Assembly (NCBI GenBank): GCA_963422465.1
Contig: OY730170.1
Location: forward strand, 3,944,379 to 4,008,378
From: Lichina pygmaea
Taxonomy: Eukaryota; Ascomycota; Lichinomycetes; Lichinales; Lichinaceae
Direction: 5' to 3'
Length of the DNA stretch: 64,000 nucleotides
Shown one piece after another: positions 23,086-34,893 of this stretch; the stretch's first letter is position 1; the number at the start of each line of letters is the position of its first letter. A program made the position numbers and the translations under genes. A model generated the notes under the pieces. It saw only the letters and a program-made list of their open reading frames with translations, did no database searches and had not been told where the DNA came from.

Positions 23086-25843
23086 CATGGGAAGATGTCA
23101 ACAGGTTATCTGTGGGACTAAAATCAGCCACGTTGGAGTTGCCTCGGAGGCGGGAGGCGGGAGGCGGCAGGGGAGATGTTGAATTCCCTTTTCGCACGGC
23201 AATCAAACGGAATGGATAACAGACGAGCAGGTGGAACATCGCCGATGCTCATCTCAATCGTCCATCATCCTGACGATTGCACGCCGCAGGTACCTGAGCG
23301 CAAAGGATAGATTAGTTGGAATAGGAAAAGCATCCGTCTTCTCTTGGATACAATGAAGCATGATACACGCCACCACTTTACCCAGCATCGCTACGGTATT
23401 GTATTCAATCGAAATCCTACTCCATTCTAAAGCTAGCCCAAGCTAGATTATTGCTGGGAATACCATGAAAGTGGTAAGGAAAGCTCTGGCCCAGGTGACT
23501 AGTCACCTGATCCCAGGATGAAACCCTCCGCCGCGGCCCCGCGGCCCCTTAGGCAGGCACCATCCTACCGAGGAACTATAGAACAAAAGAAAGTGGCCGC
23601 TTGGCAGTCAAGCAGGGGAGAGCTGGATCCCGGGCCCAGGAGAAGTGGGAGAGAAGGCCAGTATCGCTACGGTACGTATGTACTGTATAGATAAACAGTC
23701 AGTGGGAAAGTGATGTACTTGCCGCGGTGCGGTTCTCGAAGATCTAAAGCAACTACGGGAGTGCATGCGTACAGGTCTGTCTTTTTGCAGGGAAGGAGTG
23801 GCTTGGGCGTGGAGTGTGCCCGATAGTTGATTCTGACTTGAACTGGTTCGTCGGTCGATAGATTGGTTCGCTAGCACAGTCTCTTGTGCCTCTCTCTTAT
23901 ATAACTCTGATTGAGTACCGTAGCTCTTCTTTGTGCTTTCCTTCATGCCTCTCTTTCATACCTTCTTTCATACTTTCCTTCACACCTTCCGTGGATCTTC
24001 CCCATCGCACAGCGTTCCAGCAACCTGTTTCGGGAATGCCGTAACGGCCAACAACCTGCCCGGACAAAAAATCACATGGTCTCCCATCACATGATTCTCC
24101 ATCGCATGGGGGTTTTTCCATCTCCAGGTTTCACGATCACCCGGCTTTCATCCGGTTACGGTACATCCAAACGATGCAGTCCATGGTGATGGCTACTTTC
24201 CCACGGAGTATTGATGTTCGTTTTCTTCTCGCCCTCGGCTTGATTCTCCGAGAGGACTCCTCCTCGCAAGTTCGTACGTTACCGTACATACGTACCGTAG
24301 TCCTTGATCTCCCTGCGCGCGTGGCCGGTCGGAAGGACCAAGTACTGTACTCAATGGCTCGTGGCCCTCGACTGGGCTGGTTCCTTCCTAAAGCGCTCCA
24401 CGTGCGCTCTCTCTCTCTCTCGTGGAGGACTTTCACGAGAAAGGAGACGGCTGCCGCTGTTGCGCATGTAGAGATGGCAGTGGTATCTTTGAGGGTAGGA
24501 AGCGCTGTCTTGGTGGAGCGACGCATCGTCCAGGTGGCCTTTCGGCTTCTCGACCGTTGCTACGGTAAACAGGTCGTCTAACGTGGCCTCTCTCGGCTAC
24601 TCTTCTACAGTACCGTACTTACGTACCGGGGAAGTCTTGCCGTTGGCCGGGTGCTGGAGTTACAAGGCATCGGCCTGATGTTGATTGAAGCCCTCTCGGA
24701 CCTGAGGGGCTAATGGCCCCGTATCTAGCTGACTAACACTACCGTACGGTACTGACTAAGCCACGCTCAGCCCTGGCCCTGCCTGCGGCCGGGGTCAGTA
24801 CTCCTTTACCCTGCCACCCACAGTACACCGAAAGCGAGGCCACCGGTCCCCCCACGGGACGGTGATCTTTGTAGTGCTCAGATATATGGCCGACAGGTCC
24901 GAGTCTGGGCGACACGTCTCTCGGTCCACATTTCACGTGCCCGCTAGGCCCTCCCGTCACCGTCACAACGATGTACGACACATCCGCGGAGACTGACGAT
25001 GATTCATCAAATGGAATATCTTGATCATCTTCTAGTCTCGTCGTAGACATCTGCCTGTCAGCCGGGCAATTTGTATTCTCGGTATCTCCGAATTGAACCT
25101 CCCTGAATTTGACTTCCCCGGACTGGCTTCCTCTGGCTCTGGTGAGCTAGCTTACTTATACTCTGATGAACTGGATTCTCTTGTTTCCAGCCCGTGAGAC
25201 AACAGTTCTGCTGACTCTGCTTTCGTGGAGGATGACACTCCTGACTCCAGCTTCTTGGAGGATGGCTCTCCAAACCCTCGGCATGTGTGCTTAGAGTCCT
25301 CCTCCTGAAATTGAAGATTCGAGAAAGACGCTCACAATTTCTCCGAAGCTTTCGAAGAGATGGACGGGCGCCCCAGGCCCGGCTGGGCCGCCATTGCACT
25401 TCCGGACTGTGGCGTCGGTGCCACAACCTCCGTTGTGACACCATTCTCTTGCCCATTCAAGTGCACGGTTGTAAGATTGCGAGTATGCCACTTCTGCCGG
25501 TGTCTGCCCCGGTACGAGGTGCCATTATTCGGCACACTCGAGCGCAGTCTTGTATGTTTGCGAGAAGACTTTCTGTGGGCAGTCTTCGTGGTGAAACGTG
25601 ATTGTCCGCATTCGAACGCTCTCATGAGGCTGTGGGGAAGCCACATCTGCCGCGATCTCTGTCGTGACCAGGAGGTGGCACGTTCAAGTGCGATGATTCA
25701 GGGCTGCGATAATACCATCCTATTACAACCCAAACGATGAAAGATGAAATGTTTAGCTTACGCGCTTGGAACGCGCTGCGGACCAACCAGTCCCTCTACT
25801 TTATCCCATGTCAACAATCGCCCGTGTTGTAAATCCATCCCCA
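23086..25843. other. Intergenic, no intact gene
   Basis: It contains GTAC palindromes (24266-24300, 24603-24630, 24733-24752), a CT microsatellite at about 24404-24420 and, at 25300-25700, a segment whose minus strand shows a repeated degenerate peptide (A-x-SQ-x-Y-x3-ALE-x-A) broken by stops. That last part may be a decayed repeat protein. Confidence 0.4.
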
Positions 25844-27583
25844 TCATTCGACGCTTCGCATCGCGTCTTCTAATATCGACATGCCCTCGTCGATCTGTGC
25901 CGGGTCGATGACGAGCGGAGGCACGAACCTCAGCGTGTTCGTGCCGCATGTCAACAGCAACAAGCCTCTCTCGCGCGCGGCGGTGATGATCGGCGTTGGA
26001 TCTCGGTTGAGTTGTAGGCCGAGAATGAGGCCATGGCCCCTTATTGTTCCGTCGGGGGAGTCTGAGCGCTGCTGGACCCGGGGTTCGTGGAGGGTTTGCG
26101 CCCGCTGGCGAGATGGAGATTGGGATTGTGGTTGAATTGGTGGGGTTGATGGAGATGAGGACGAGGATGTCGAGGGAGAAGGCGAGGATTGCTGTGGAGG
26201 AGAAACGATATTCGGAAAGAGCTTCTTCAGTCTCTCGAGGTGCCCTCGAAGAATGTCACTGCGCCCCCTGACGTCGGCTTGCAACGACGGATCCGAAAGT
26301 CGCTCGAAGATGTGGTGCGCGAGACGACAGCCGAGCGGGTTGCCACCAAACGTCGTGCCGTGGTCGCCCGTCACGATCTTGTCGGCGACGTAGTCGTTCA
26401 CCATCGTTGCCCCGATCGGATAGCCGTTGCCCAGCGCCTTGGCGGTGGTTATCACATCCGGATGCGGGCCGGAGGAAGCGGAGTTGGAGACGGCCGACCC
26501 GGATGAAGTCCCTGGACTTTGTGGCGCATGCGGCGAGGGAGACGGAGAGGATGCTGGGGACGAGAATAGCTGATGGGCCCACAGGTGGCCCGTTCGAGAC
26601 AGCCCGCATTGAATCTCGTCGTATATCAGCACGGCCCCCGTTTCGTCGCATCTCTTCCGAACTGCGGTCAGGAACTCGGGCGTGGCGACGTTGACGCCTC
26701 CCTCGCCCTGTATCGGCTCGACGATGACGCCGCAGGTCCTTTCGGTGATCAAACGATCCAACGCTTCGACGTCGTTGTACGAGCCGTGTCGGAACCCCCC
26801 CACCATCGGCGAGAAGGGCTTCTGATACTTGGCGTTTGGTGTCGCCGATAACGCGCCCCAGGTCCGTCCGTGGAAGGAGTTGGTGAAGGATACAATCTCG
26901 TGCTTGGATCCGTCGGCGTTCAGCACCTTGCCGACTTTCCGGGCGAACTTCAGGGCGGCTTCGTTGGCTTCTGTGCCCGAGTTGCAGATAAAGACCTGGC
27001 TTGCCGACCGCATTCCGCCGGCCTCGCGCGTTTTGGTGACCATCAGTTTGGAGAGAGTGCCCACCCACGGCTGGTGGTAGAGGTTGGAGGTGTGCAAGAG
27101 CGTTCCTGACTGAGCTATGAAATCAGCATCGTCAGTCGGAGCGGGGACGTCGTGAGGCATCACCTGTTGAGCGAAGATCCTGCTGACCGCCGGATCGCAG
27201 TGTCCCAATGAAGTGACGGCGATGCCGGCAGTCATATCCAGATATCGTCGATTCTCCAGATCCCAGAGGTAGCACCCTTCACCCCTGACGAACATCGGCA
27301 TCGGTCGAACATAGGTCGCAACCAAGTACTGCGTTTGATCTTTGATCAAGGCGGCCGTGGCTGAATCAGCAGGGGGATCCGGTGCGGGTAGAGAAGCTTC
27401 TCTCTGGGGAGGATATCAGATCGAAATCCTTGCCATGTAGAGCCTTGATGGTGACGGAAAGATACCTGAATCTCCTGTTGTGTCGCCGACGATAGATTGG
27501 ACCCCGCCGTCAACGGCGCCTCCGCCGTGGATGCCAAGCCTCTGCAGCCTGCGCGCAGAAGGCGCATTGACGAAGAAAAACAT
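25844..27583 (-). CDS. ARG8: Acetylornithine aminotransferase, mitochondrial
   Basis: Exons 27583-27466, 27360-27164 and 27109-25844 give 526 residues. This PLP enzyme transfers the amino group from glutamate in mitochondrial arginine/ornithine synthesis. The first exon (MFFFVNAPSARRLQRLG) is a basic presequence. The class-III aminotransferase core shows GEGCYLWDLENRRYLD, NSGTEANEAALKFAR, SFHGRTWGALSAT, IYDEIQCGLSRTG, and the cofactor lysine in TTAKALGNGYPIG. The second intron (27163-27110) is exactly 54 nt with no stop; retaining it would insert 18 residues into an otherwise continuous FAQQ-SGTLLHTSNLYH, so splicing is favoured. Two Ser/Pro/Gln low-complexity inserts (before HPDVITTAKA and after LKKLFPNI) are unusual in this compact enzyme. 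Divergent from the SDHAF4 gene, 397 bp apart. Confidence 0.93.
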
Positions 27584-27980
27584 TGTGATGGCGGTCGCAA
27601 GGCCATGTTTGCCCCGTTTACTACGTGCCCCAAGCTGAGATGAGAATTCCTGAGCATCCGACGTTCTATGCTGGTGGGGGATTTCCCGTTGGCGCGCCTT
27701 TCTGACATACAGTAAAACAGTGTGGGCCAGCCCTAGCCGGTTATCGATACAGGAAGTCAATGAGTCAGATCGATCATCACGTGCCTCGGCTTAGTGAGTG
27801 CTTACAAACCGGCTGGCTAGCCAAGATCTCAATGACTAATCAATGACATCCATCCTTGGCCTTTGTCCCCTCGTAAACGCCGTCGACGCTGTACTGTACG
27901 TCATTGATGCACTCCGAAACCAAACGGTTACCCAGGGACTCTACGAGAGCTTCTCTTCCGTTCAGGACTCGTGTCCCAGC
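27584..27980. promoter_or_regulatory. Shared promoter, ARG8 and SDHAF4
   Basis: A 397-bp interval separates the start codons of two divergent genes for mitochondrial proteins. It must hold both promoters. No single operator is obvious. Confidence 0.5.
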
Positions 27981-28469
27981 ATGAAGAGCTCCGCCACATC
28001 GCTGCGTCGGACCTCGGCTTTACGCGCCTGTATTACGACGAGTGTCAGTCATCATCATCGATCCTGGTCGACATTCGGACGACTTCGAGAGGATGGGCGT
28101 TCTTCATCCGCCTTGAGGCGACAACCCGCCCCGCCTCGGCTTCCCAAGGAGGAGCAAGACGTCTTCGAGCGGCTACAGAGAAGCTCGTTGGCAAGAGCAG
28201 CGGGCTCGTCACCGCCAGCCTCCACCCGAGAACCCGACCAGGCCTCGACCAAGGTGGTGTCATCGTCGACGTCAAACCCCATGTCTGAGAATGCGCCAAG
28301 GACCGAGGACGACCAGGCTCCACATCCGGATGCGCGGAGAGGTGCGAAACCGGAATTCGAAGGCGATATCAACCCAGGTACGGGAGAAGTCGGTGGGCCC
28401 AAAAACGACCCACTGCGCTGGGGATCGACGGGCGAGTGGACCTACAACGGCCGAGCCACAGATTTCTGA
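27981..28469 (+). CDS. Succinate dehydrogenase assembly factor 4 (Sdh8/SDHAF4)
   Basis: A single-exon 162-residue protein. The C-terminus is diagnostic: FEGDINPGTGEVGGPKNDPL followed by a short linker and WTYNGRATDF, the conserved SDHAF4 end. The N-terminus (MKSSATSLRRTSALRACITT) is a basic, serine-rich mitochondrial presequence, and PRLPKEEQDVFERLQR is the short conserved helix before the C-terminal motif. In yeast and animals this factor binds the flavinylated SDH catalytic subunit and protects it until complex II assembles. The frame is open back to 27843 but the ATG at 27981 gives the canonical presequence. The middle is disordered and longer than in yeast. Confidence 0.9.
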   Translation: MKSSATSLRRTSALRACITTSVSHHHRSWSTFGRLREDGRSSSALRRQPAPPRLPKEEQDVFERLQRSSLARAAGSSPPASTREPDQASTKVVSSSTSNPMSENAPRTEDDQAPHPDARRGAKPEFEGDINPGTGEVGGPKNDPLRWGSTGEWTYNGRATDF

Positions 28470-29516
28470 ATGCCTGTCTCGACCGTTACGGAATGGATTC
28501 TGAAGGGCACGTACGCGTGGGCAGGGAAGTGGACCTGGAAGCGCGGTATGTTCTTTTGCTCCACGTGGCACCAGAATCCATCTGGTTGAGGCAGCCGAGA
28601 CAAGCTATAGCAAAGCTATAGTTTCGCTACAGCTTTGCTACAGCTTTGCTACAGCACGTATTAATGTCTGTACGTAAGACCTTCACTTAACACATCGGAG
28701 AAGAACGAGGTTGAACTTATCCAGAGGATCGACCACATGACATGTAATCAATGGCCTCCTCGTATGATCGGCCAACGACCTACCGAATGCAGAACAAGAA
28801 CCGGCGCTAGCGCATCCGTAGTACGCACAGCTCTATCGTGGCCCGTCACATTGGCTTTTTGAAATCGTACTCGACCGATTCGTATCCCAGCACGAGGGTG
28901 AGGGTCTTTGCTGGCCCATCTGGCCCGTATCGCCGTCAAGCAGTGCCGCCACGAGCGGTCACCACCTCGATCGTCTGGGGCCCGTGTCTCCCTTCTTACT
29001 CCTTGGCTGTTTGTGATGGGATCATGCTTTGGCCAGCTCCCGGTCATCGAGAGACAGAGCTCGCATGGCCGTCTGTTGAATCTCCGTTTCGAGGGGGACC
29101 GTCGTTGCACGATACTGCGACACACTTTCCCGAACCGGAAATAAAGTCGTCATGCCTTCGTTTCTTGCTACTTGCTTTCGCCTGTTTCGCTTCCCTACGA
29201 TCGAGTCTGGAGGTGTGGAGAGGCCATGGGGAACAGACTGGCACGACTGGTCGACACCTCTGGTTACTGTGTCCATGAGGTGTTTCTTCGCATGAAACCA
29301 TTCTGATTTCTGTACGCCTTTGCACAGTCCTGTGCACGATCTTCGTATCGTCCCATCGTCCGTGAGGACGGTCGGGCCCCGTACCATCGCGGTGGCCGCA
29401 ACAAGCCCGGATGTGGTCGATACATATAACCACAAGGTCCTGGCCGGTCAGATTTCGATGTACCGTCGTGTCTGGTGATGTTCACTTGATTGGTGACGCG
29501 CGGTACAAGGATAACG
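28470..29516. other. Intergenic with CTACAGCTTTG repeats
   Basis: At 28602-28655 short repeats GCTATAG..CTATAG and three tandem CTACAGCTTTG-like units form a local palindrome-rich knot. No coding sequence recognised elsewhere in the interval. Confidence 0.45.
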
Positions 29517-30590
29517 ATGCATCCGACAAGGCTGCTGATCATCACAACTGCATGGATGAATGCTGCCCAAGGACTTCCTCGACCACAGGCTCCATCCGAA
29601 GACGAAGCACCACAAGCACCGCGACCCGTCGACCAGACCTCAGGGGGTGGCGGCGGCGGCGGCGGCGGCGGATTCTGGCCCACGGTTTTTAGTTTAGGGG
29701 CAACGGCCGTCGCGGGCGTTACAGGTTGGAGAAACGGCAAAGCGCTCAAGAAGACACAGGAGGACCTAGACATGATGAAGAACGACCAGGCTCGATTGCA
29801 TGACGACCTCGCCACAGCGCACGGCCAGATTGAAGCCATACAAGCCGAACAACAGCAGACGCCCCCCGAGCCTTCAAATCCCACAACGCCAAACAGCCCA
29901 AGCAAGAATCCCCGACGGAAGAAGACCCCGCCGAAACAGAAACAGCAGCCCTCGGGACAGAAGCCACCGAATCAACGAGCACATCCCTCGAACCAGAAGC
30001 AGCAGTCTCGAGCCGAGCGCGTGGCCGCTACTTTGAGAGCGTTGGAGGCCGACGAAGAAGCGGAAAGATGCATCGTAAACTTACTCCAGATTCCGGTGGT
30101 GGTATGTCTTTATACGTGCCTGTGTGGATCATCTCTCCATCTGCCCATGTTCCTTTCCGCCCGCCCGCCCGCCCCCCAACGTCCTTTCATCGCAGAAAAC
30201 GCGATACGGATTTCCAGAGGAAACTCGATTGGTAGAGACGAGGCTAAAGATAGTCGTCATTCGTTCTGCGATCAACAGACCGACTCAGACCAGTCGTACC
30301 AGATCACTGCCGAGGTGTTCAATGTTGCAGCCAGGGCGTGCGACTTTCAAGGCCCGTTGATGCCCGAGGGTAGCGCCTTCGCTATCGATCAAAACCAGCA
30401 GGTCGACGAAACCTCCGAGAGACGGAACGACGAAAGCGGCCCGCAACCTCTGTCCATCTCGGCGGTCCCGGGGTTGATCTTGGAGTCGGCCAAGCGCAGT
30501 TTTCTGCCACCGTCAGGCAGCAAGCGCCCAATGGGGGCGCCGGCACGGATACCAGGTCCTCGACGGTTTCTACCCATGCGGATCCGGTAA
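29517..30590 (+). CDS. Putative secreted or membrane coiled-coil protein, unknown
   Basis: The ATG at 29517 gives a signal-like start (MHPTRLLIITTAWMNAAQG), then a short acidic/proline region, a run of ten glycines coded by GGC repeats, a hydrophobic span (FWPTVFSLGATAVAGVTGW) and a coiled coil (about residues 78-115, KKTQEDLDMMKNDQARLHDD). A Pro/Gln/Lys-rich segment follows. A strong GTATGT donor at 30102 and CAG at 30195 give an alternative 94-nt intron; spliced, the protein ends at 30360 with about 249 residues, unspliced at 30590 with 357. The donor and CT-rich acceptor favour splicing, but no clear branch point is seen. No homologous family recognised. Confidence 0.5.
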   Translation: MHPTRLLIITTAWMNAAQGLPRPQAPSEDEAPQAPRPVDQTSGGGGGGGGGGFWPTVFSLGATAVAGVTGWRNGKALKKTQEDLDMMKNDQARLHDDLATAHGQIEAIQAEQQQTPPEPSNPTTPNSPSKNPRRKKTPPKQKQQPSGQKPPNQRAHPSNQKQQSRAERVAATLRALEADEEAERCIVNLLQIPVVVCLYTCLCGSSLHLPMFLSARPPAPQRPFIAENAIRISRGNSIGRDEAKDSRHSFCDQQTDSDQSYQITAEVFNVAARACDFQGPLMPEGSAFAIDQNQQVDETSERRNDESGPQPLSISAVPGLILESAKRSFLPPSGSKRPMGAPARIPGPRRFLPMRIR

Positions 30591-32071
30591 TCGAAATCTA
30601 ACTGCGAAGCTGCATTTCTTTTTCTAGCCTCTTCCGCAGATCAACTGCTACTGCCACTGTACTCCCGTTCGTCTTAACGCCAAATCAATTCTTCTCTCTC
30701 GGCGCGGCTACCATACGCAAAAGGTGTACCAAAAAGGGTATTCACATCTGGGTGGCTTCGTCTCGTCTCGGCGCGTCCTTACGTCCTTCTTATGCCGCCC
30801 GTGCTTCTCCGTCATCGTCATATCTCTCTCTCGGGGGTCATTTCTCGTCTCTGTCGTCCTCGACGTCGACCTGGTTGTCGGTGTCATGCGGTCGACGTGG
30901 TCCTGCTGCATTTATCGGTGCCATCGCGTCGTCAAGCGTCGTCGCAAGGACTGCCGTCACCCTATGTGATCTATCCTTGCAAGGCCATGCACGACATGTA
31001 ATTTGTTTCATGCACGCCAACGAAGACCAGTGTCTCGCGACCGAAATACTACTACGTATCGCGCGACTATGGACTTCTTCCCCCCGAGCCCTTCCCCGAA
31101 CTACCTTGTACACTATTGTGTTCCAGTCAACATGGCCGTGACATCATATCCTCCCCGTACGTAGCATTATATCTATTCTTTACATTGCCCGGCTTCCATA
31201 TGGCCATCAATCCTTGCCCCCCCTTCCCCCTTTCCCCCTTTCCCCCTTTCCCCTTTCCCCTCCCCTTCTCCCTTGACCAAGAGCTTCGTATCCTCTGCTA
31301 TATAGATAAAAGGCTATGGAATGGTGCATGGGTAATTGTATGGTGGACCGTGTGTAGGATGGAGGGAGGAGAGGAAGAAACGAGGGGGGTGGGAATGGGA
31401 GAGGGAGGGAAGGAAGGAAGGGGGAGTGAAAAAGAAAAGAAAAGAATAAGATAGGAAGGCGCAAGAGAGTACCAAACGGACGAAAGTGGGAGTGCTAGAA
31501 AGATCGAGAAAAGCAGAAGAATCAGGAGGGGACCAGGAGCATCAGGAGCATAAGGCGGACGCCAAGCGTGTGACGGATGTGAAGACTGCAGGCAAAGTGA
31601 TTCTCCCGTGTTCGGTTGTCATCATCTTTCATTGTCTCGCCGAGTCCTTGGCCCCATCACGTCCCTTCTATATCTTTCGTACCCGGGCGCGTCGTTCGTG
31701 CTGGGCTCGTTCGGGCTGCAAGGTACGAAAACAGACGTATTACCCTCTCTCTATCTTTTTTCCCACGTCTTGGATCCCAAACTGAAGACTGTCAAGAAAC
31801 ACAAATCAAGATGCGCCAGTCTATCCGCCCCGTTCGAGTTTGATGTAGAGTCTCTCCGTAGCGAAGAGGAACGGGGAGAGTAGAGATATCGAGAGGGAGA
31901 CGTGCAGTTCAGTGGAGATGATACGAGATGAGATGCGATGACATGACATGATAAAATATAGAGGCGTAGTGTTGAGTGTGACGCGAGGTGCGAGTGTCGA
32001 AGGTAAGAGCGCTTCTAAGAACTTCGGCAGATAAGACGCTCAGACTGAATATATAGACGTTAGTACTAGCT
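30591..32071. other. Intergenic, simple-sequence rich
   Basis: Pyrimidine tracts of CCCCCTTT units at 31218-31265 and purine-rich GGGA/GGAA tracts at 31365-31445. No supported gene. Confidence 0.45.
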
Positions 32072-34893
32072 CTAGAGACGATAGATTTCATGGCTTTGGG
32101 AGAGAACAGGTCTGTCACAAGCGTGACCTGCAAAAAGTACTTCACGATTACGGGCAGAGAAAAAGCGAAGATGAAAACAGGACAACCCACATCTCAAGTC
32201 CCATCCTATGCTCGGCCCCAACTTCGGCAGTTCGTCCGCGACACTCTGAACATCCTTGTCGCCACGGCCGCTCAAGCAAATGACAATATTCTGGCCCTTG
32301 TCCATGGTCCTGGCGAGTTCGATCGCGCCGTATATAGCATGGGCCGTCTCGAGCGCGGGGATGATCCCTTCGAGCTGCGACAGGAGACGGAACCCCACAA
32401 AGGCTTCCTGGTCTGTGGCAGCGATGAACTTGGCCCGTTCGGAGTCCTTCCAGGACGACAGCTCTGGGCCGACACCTGGGTAGTCGAGCCCGGCAGACAC
32501 CTGTACAGCCAATAGTAGTCAAATGTCAGTGGGGTTTTCTGGACGATGCCTTGAACCAAAGACTCCTGAGGTGACTGACGGAGTGGGTGTCCGAGATCTG
32601 GCCGTGCTGGTTTTGAAGCACGTAGGTCCGCACACCGTGGAGGACGCCCTTGGAGCCGCCGCTCAGCGTGGCCGCATGCCGCGATGTATCCAAGCCTGAC
32701 AAAGCCGTCAGCACAAATTCCGATCATGTCGAATCTCCTGGGCGTACCGTCACCGCCAGCCTCGACACCGAGAAGCTTGACGCCTGTATCGTGGGAGAAC
32801 GGGTAGAACATCCCGACCGCGTTGCTCCCACCGCCGACACAAGCAACGACGGCATCGGGAAGCTTCCCGACCAAAGTCTGCATCTGCTCCTTGGTCTCAT
32901 TGCCAATTACTGACTGCATGGTACGGACGATGGTCGGAAACGGATGTGGCCCGATGGCTGATCCGATAATGTAGTGGGTAGTCGACAGGTTGACGACCCA
33001 CGCCCGTAGTGCCTGAGAAGCGTTAGCAAGAACCAACGACGGTTTCAAGCACGCCGTCCGAGCACACCTCGTTGACCGCATCCCGCAGCGTCCTTGTGCC
33101 GGCCTCGACCGCAATCACTTGGGCTCCCAGCAGCTTGATCCGAAAGACGTTGAGAGCTTGGCGACGTACATCCTCCTACTCATGGTTAGATCCACCACTT
33201 TCAGGCTCGAGCGGAGATTACCACCCACACCACCCATGTAGATTGTGCACTTCATGCCGAATTTGGCACACACGGTCGCAGTCGCCACTCCATGCTGTCC
33301 GGCACCCGTCTCGGCGATGATCTCAGTCTTCCCCAGCCGCCGGGCGAGCAGTATCTGTCCCAAGGCGTTGTTGATCTTATGGCTACCCGTGTGGTTCAGA
33401 TCCTCTCTTTTGAGCCAGATGTTGGCTCCACCAGCATGCTCGGTCAGTCGGTTGGCAAGGTGAAGCTGACTTGGCCTGCCCATGTATGCATAGTAGCTGC
33501 GAAATTCTTCCCAGAAGCTCGGGTCATGCCGCGCCGAGTTGAACGCCGCTTCGAGTTCGGCCAGGCAGTCCATGAGAGATTCGGGCACGTACTGACCGCC
33601 AAACTCGCCAAAGCGCGAGATCAAAGACTGCTCAAGTAAGTCTACAGACCATACTTCGTGGGGTCCGTATACGCACCGCGGGATCGCCGTCGCCGTTCGT
33701 ATTGGCAGCCTCCATCTGGTCGAGCGGGCCCGGCCCGACCCCATTCGACTCATGCCGAATCACCTTATCAACGTGGACTCCCTTTGGTTCTTTTGCTTCC
33801 TTGACGGCCTCGACCATCCCAACTTCCCGGGTGGTGACGTTCAGCTCTCCATTACGACCTGTGATCTCGGCGCAGTACTTCCGCACTTCCTCGGCCCCTT
33901 GGCCGGCAGTTGCATTTGACAAGGTCGTGATGATCTGGCTTCCTATAACCACGCCCTCGGCTAACCGCGCCACGCTCAAGAAGTGATCTCTCGTACTGAC
34001 GCCGAATCCCACAGCCGTGGGGACGTTGTTCGAATATGCGTGGACGCGCTCGAGGAGGTCCGGCAAAGCTGTGTTCAAAGTGCCTGTTGCTCCTGTGACG
34101 CCCATCCGCGAGACGACGTAGATGAACGAATCGGCAATCTTGCACAGCAGCTTCAGACGAGATTCAGATGTTGAGGGGGCGATCAAAGGAACGTATGACA
34201 AGCTTGGCTGTATTAGCGATCAGGGTGTCAAGTCCTCAGGTCACACTTACCCTCCCCGCCTGCAGAAATCCCGGAACCTGACAGCTTCTTCCGGTGGTAG
34301 ATCCACGATGATGAATCCATTGACGCCTGCTTCACGCGCATCTTGGACCATTCTTTCTTCGCCGTATATCAAAAGCGGGTTGTAGTATCCCATGAAGAGT
34401 ACCGGCAGTTTTAGCCCGCGCTTCCGAGCACTTCGTACTAGATCCAGGGAAGAAGAGACCGTGACGCCATTCTGAAGAGCAATCTGGGAATCAAGGCAAG
34501 TCAGCATAATGTTGAGTAGGAGTATCATTGAGGGAGGGTTGGCCTATACAACGCACCATGTTCGATTTCTGAATGGTAGGCCCGTCCGCGATAGGGTCTG
34601 TGAATGGCAGTCCTAGCTCGATGACATCTGGCGATTGACGGCATTAGCAGCCATCAAAGAAACGCAGCTTAGACTGAGCACGGGAACACCAGACCGGCGC
34701 CACCAGCTTCCAAGCCCAGCATAATGTCGACAGTCTCCCCGGACGTCGGAAACCCAGCGGTGACATACGTCACTAGAGCAGCCTGCGAGATGAAAGCCAG
34801 TGAGCTTCACCTCTACGCAACACCTGTTCAAGAGGGTGTACGAACCCGCTGCTGAGCCTTGCAGCACGCAAATGTGTCCACGATGGCCTCCAT
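32072..34893 (-). CDS. Bifunctional tryptophan synthase (alpha-beta fusion)
   Basis: Ten exons: 34893-34846, 34782-34695, 34627-34557, 34483-34251, 34202-33677, 33627-33229, 33175-33068, 33012-32754, 32695-32580, 32500-32072; every junction is in phase, 758 residues. It makes tryptophan from indole-3-glycerol phosphate and serine in the cytosol. The alpha part (about 1-260) shows [13 protein letters not shown], the catalytic Glu and Asp in [17 protein letters not shown], and GFGVSTRDH. After a linker, the beta part begins [14 protein letters not shown] and has the PLP lysine in [35 protein letters not shown] and CLSGRGDKD. Fungal relatives end near [10 protein letters not shown]; here the frame runs on 36 residues. 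A 63-nt stopless GTGGGT..GCAG stretch lies in this tail and could be an optional in-frame intron. Confidence 0.95.
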
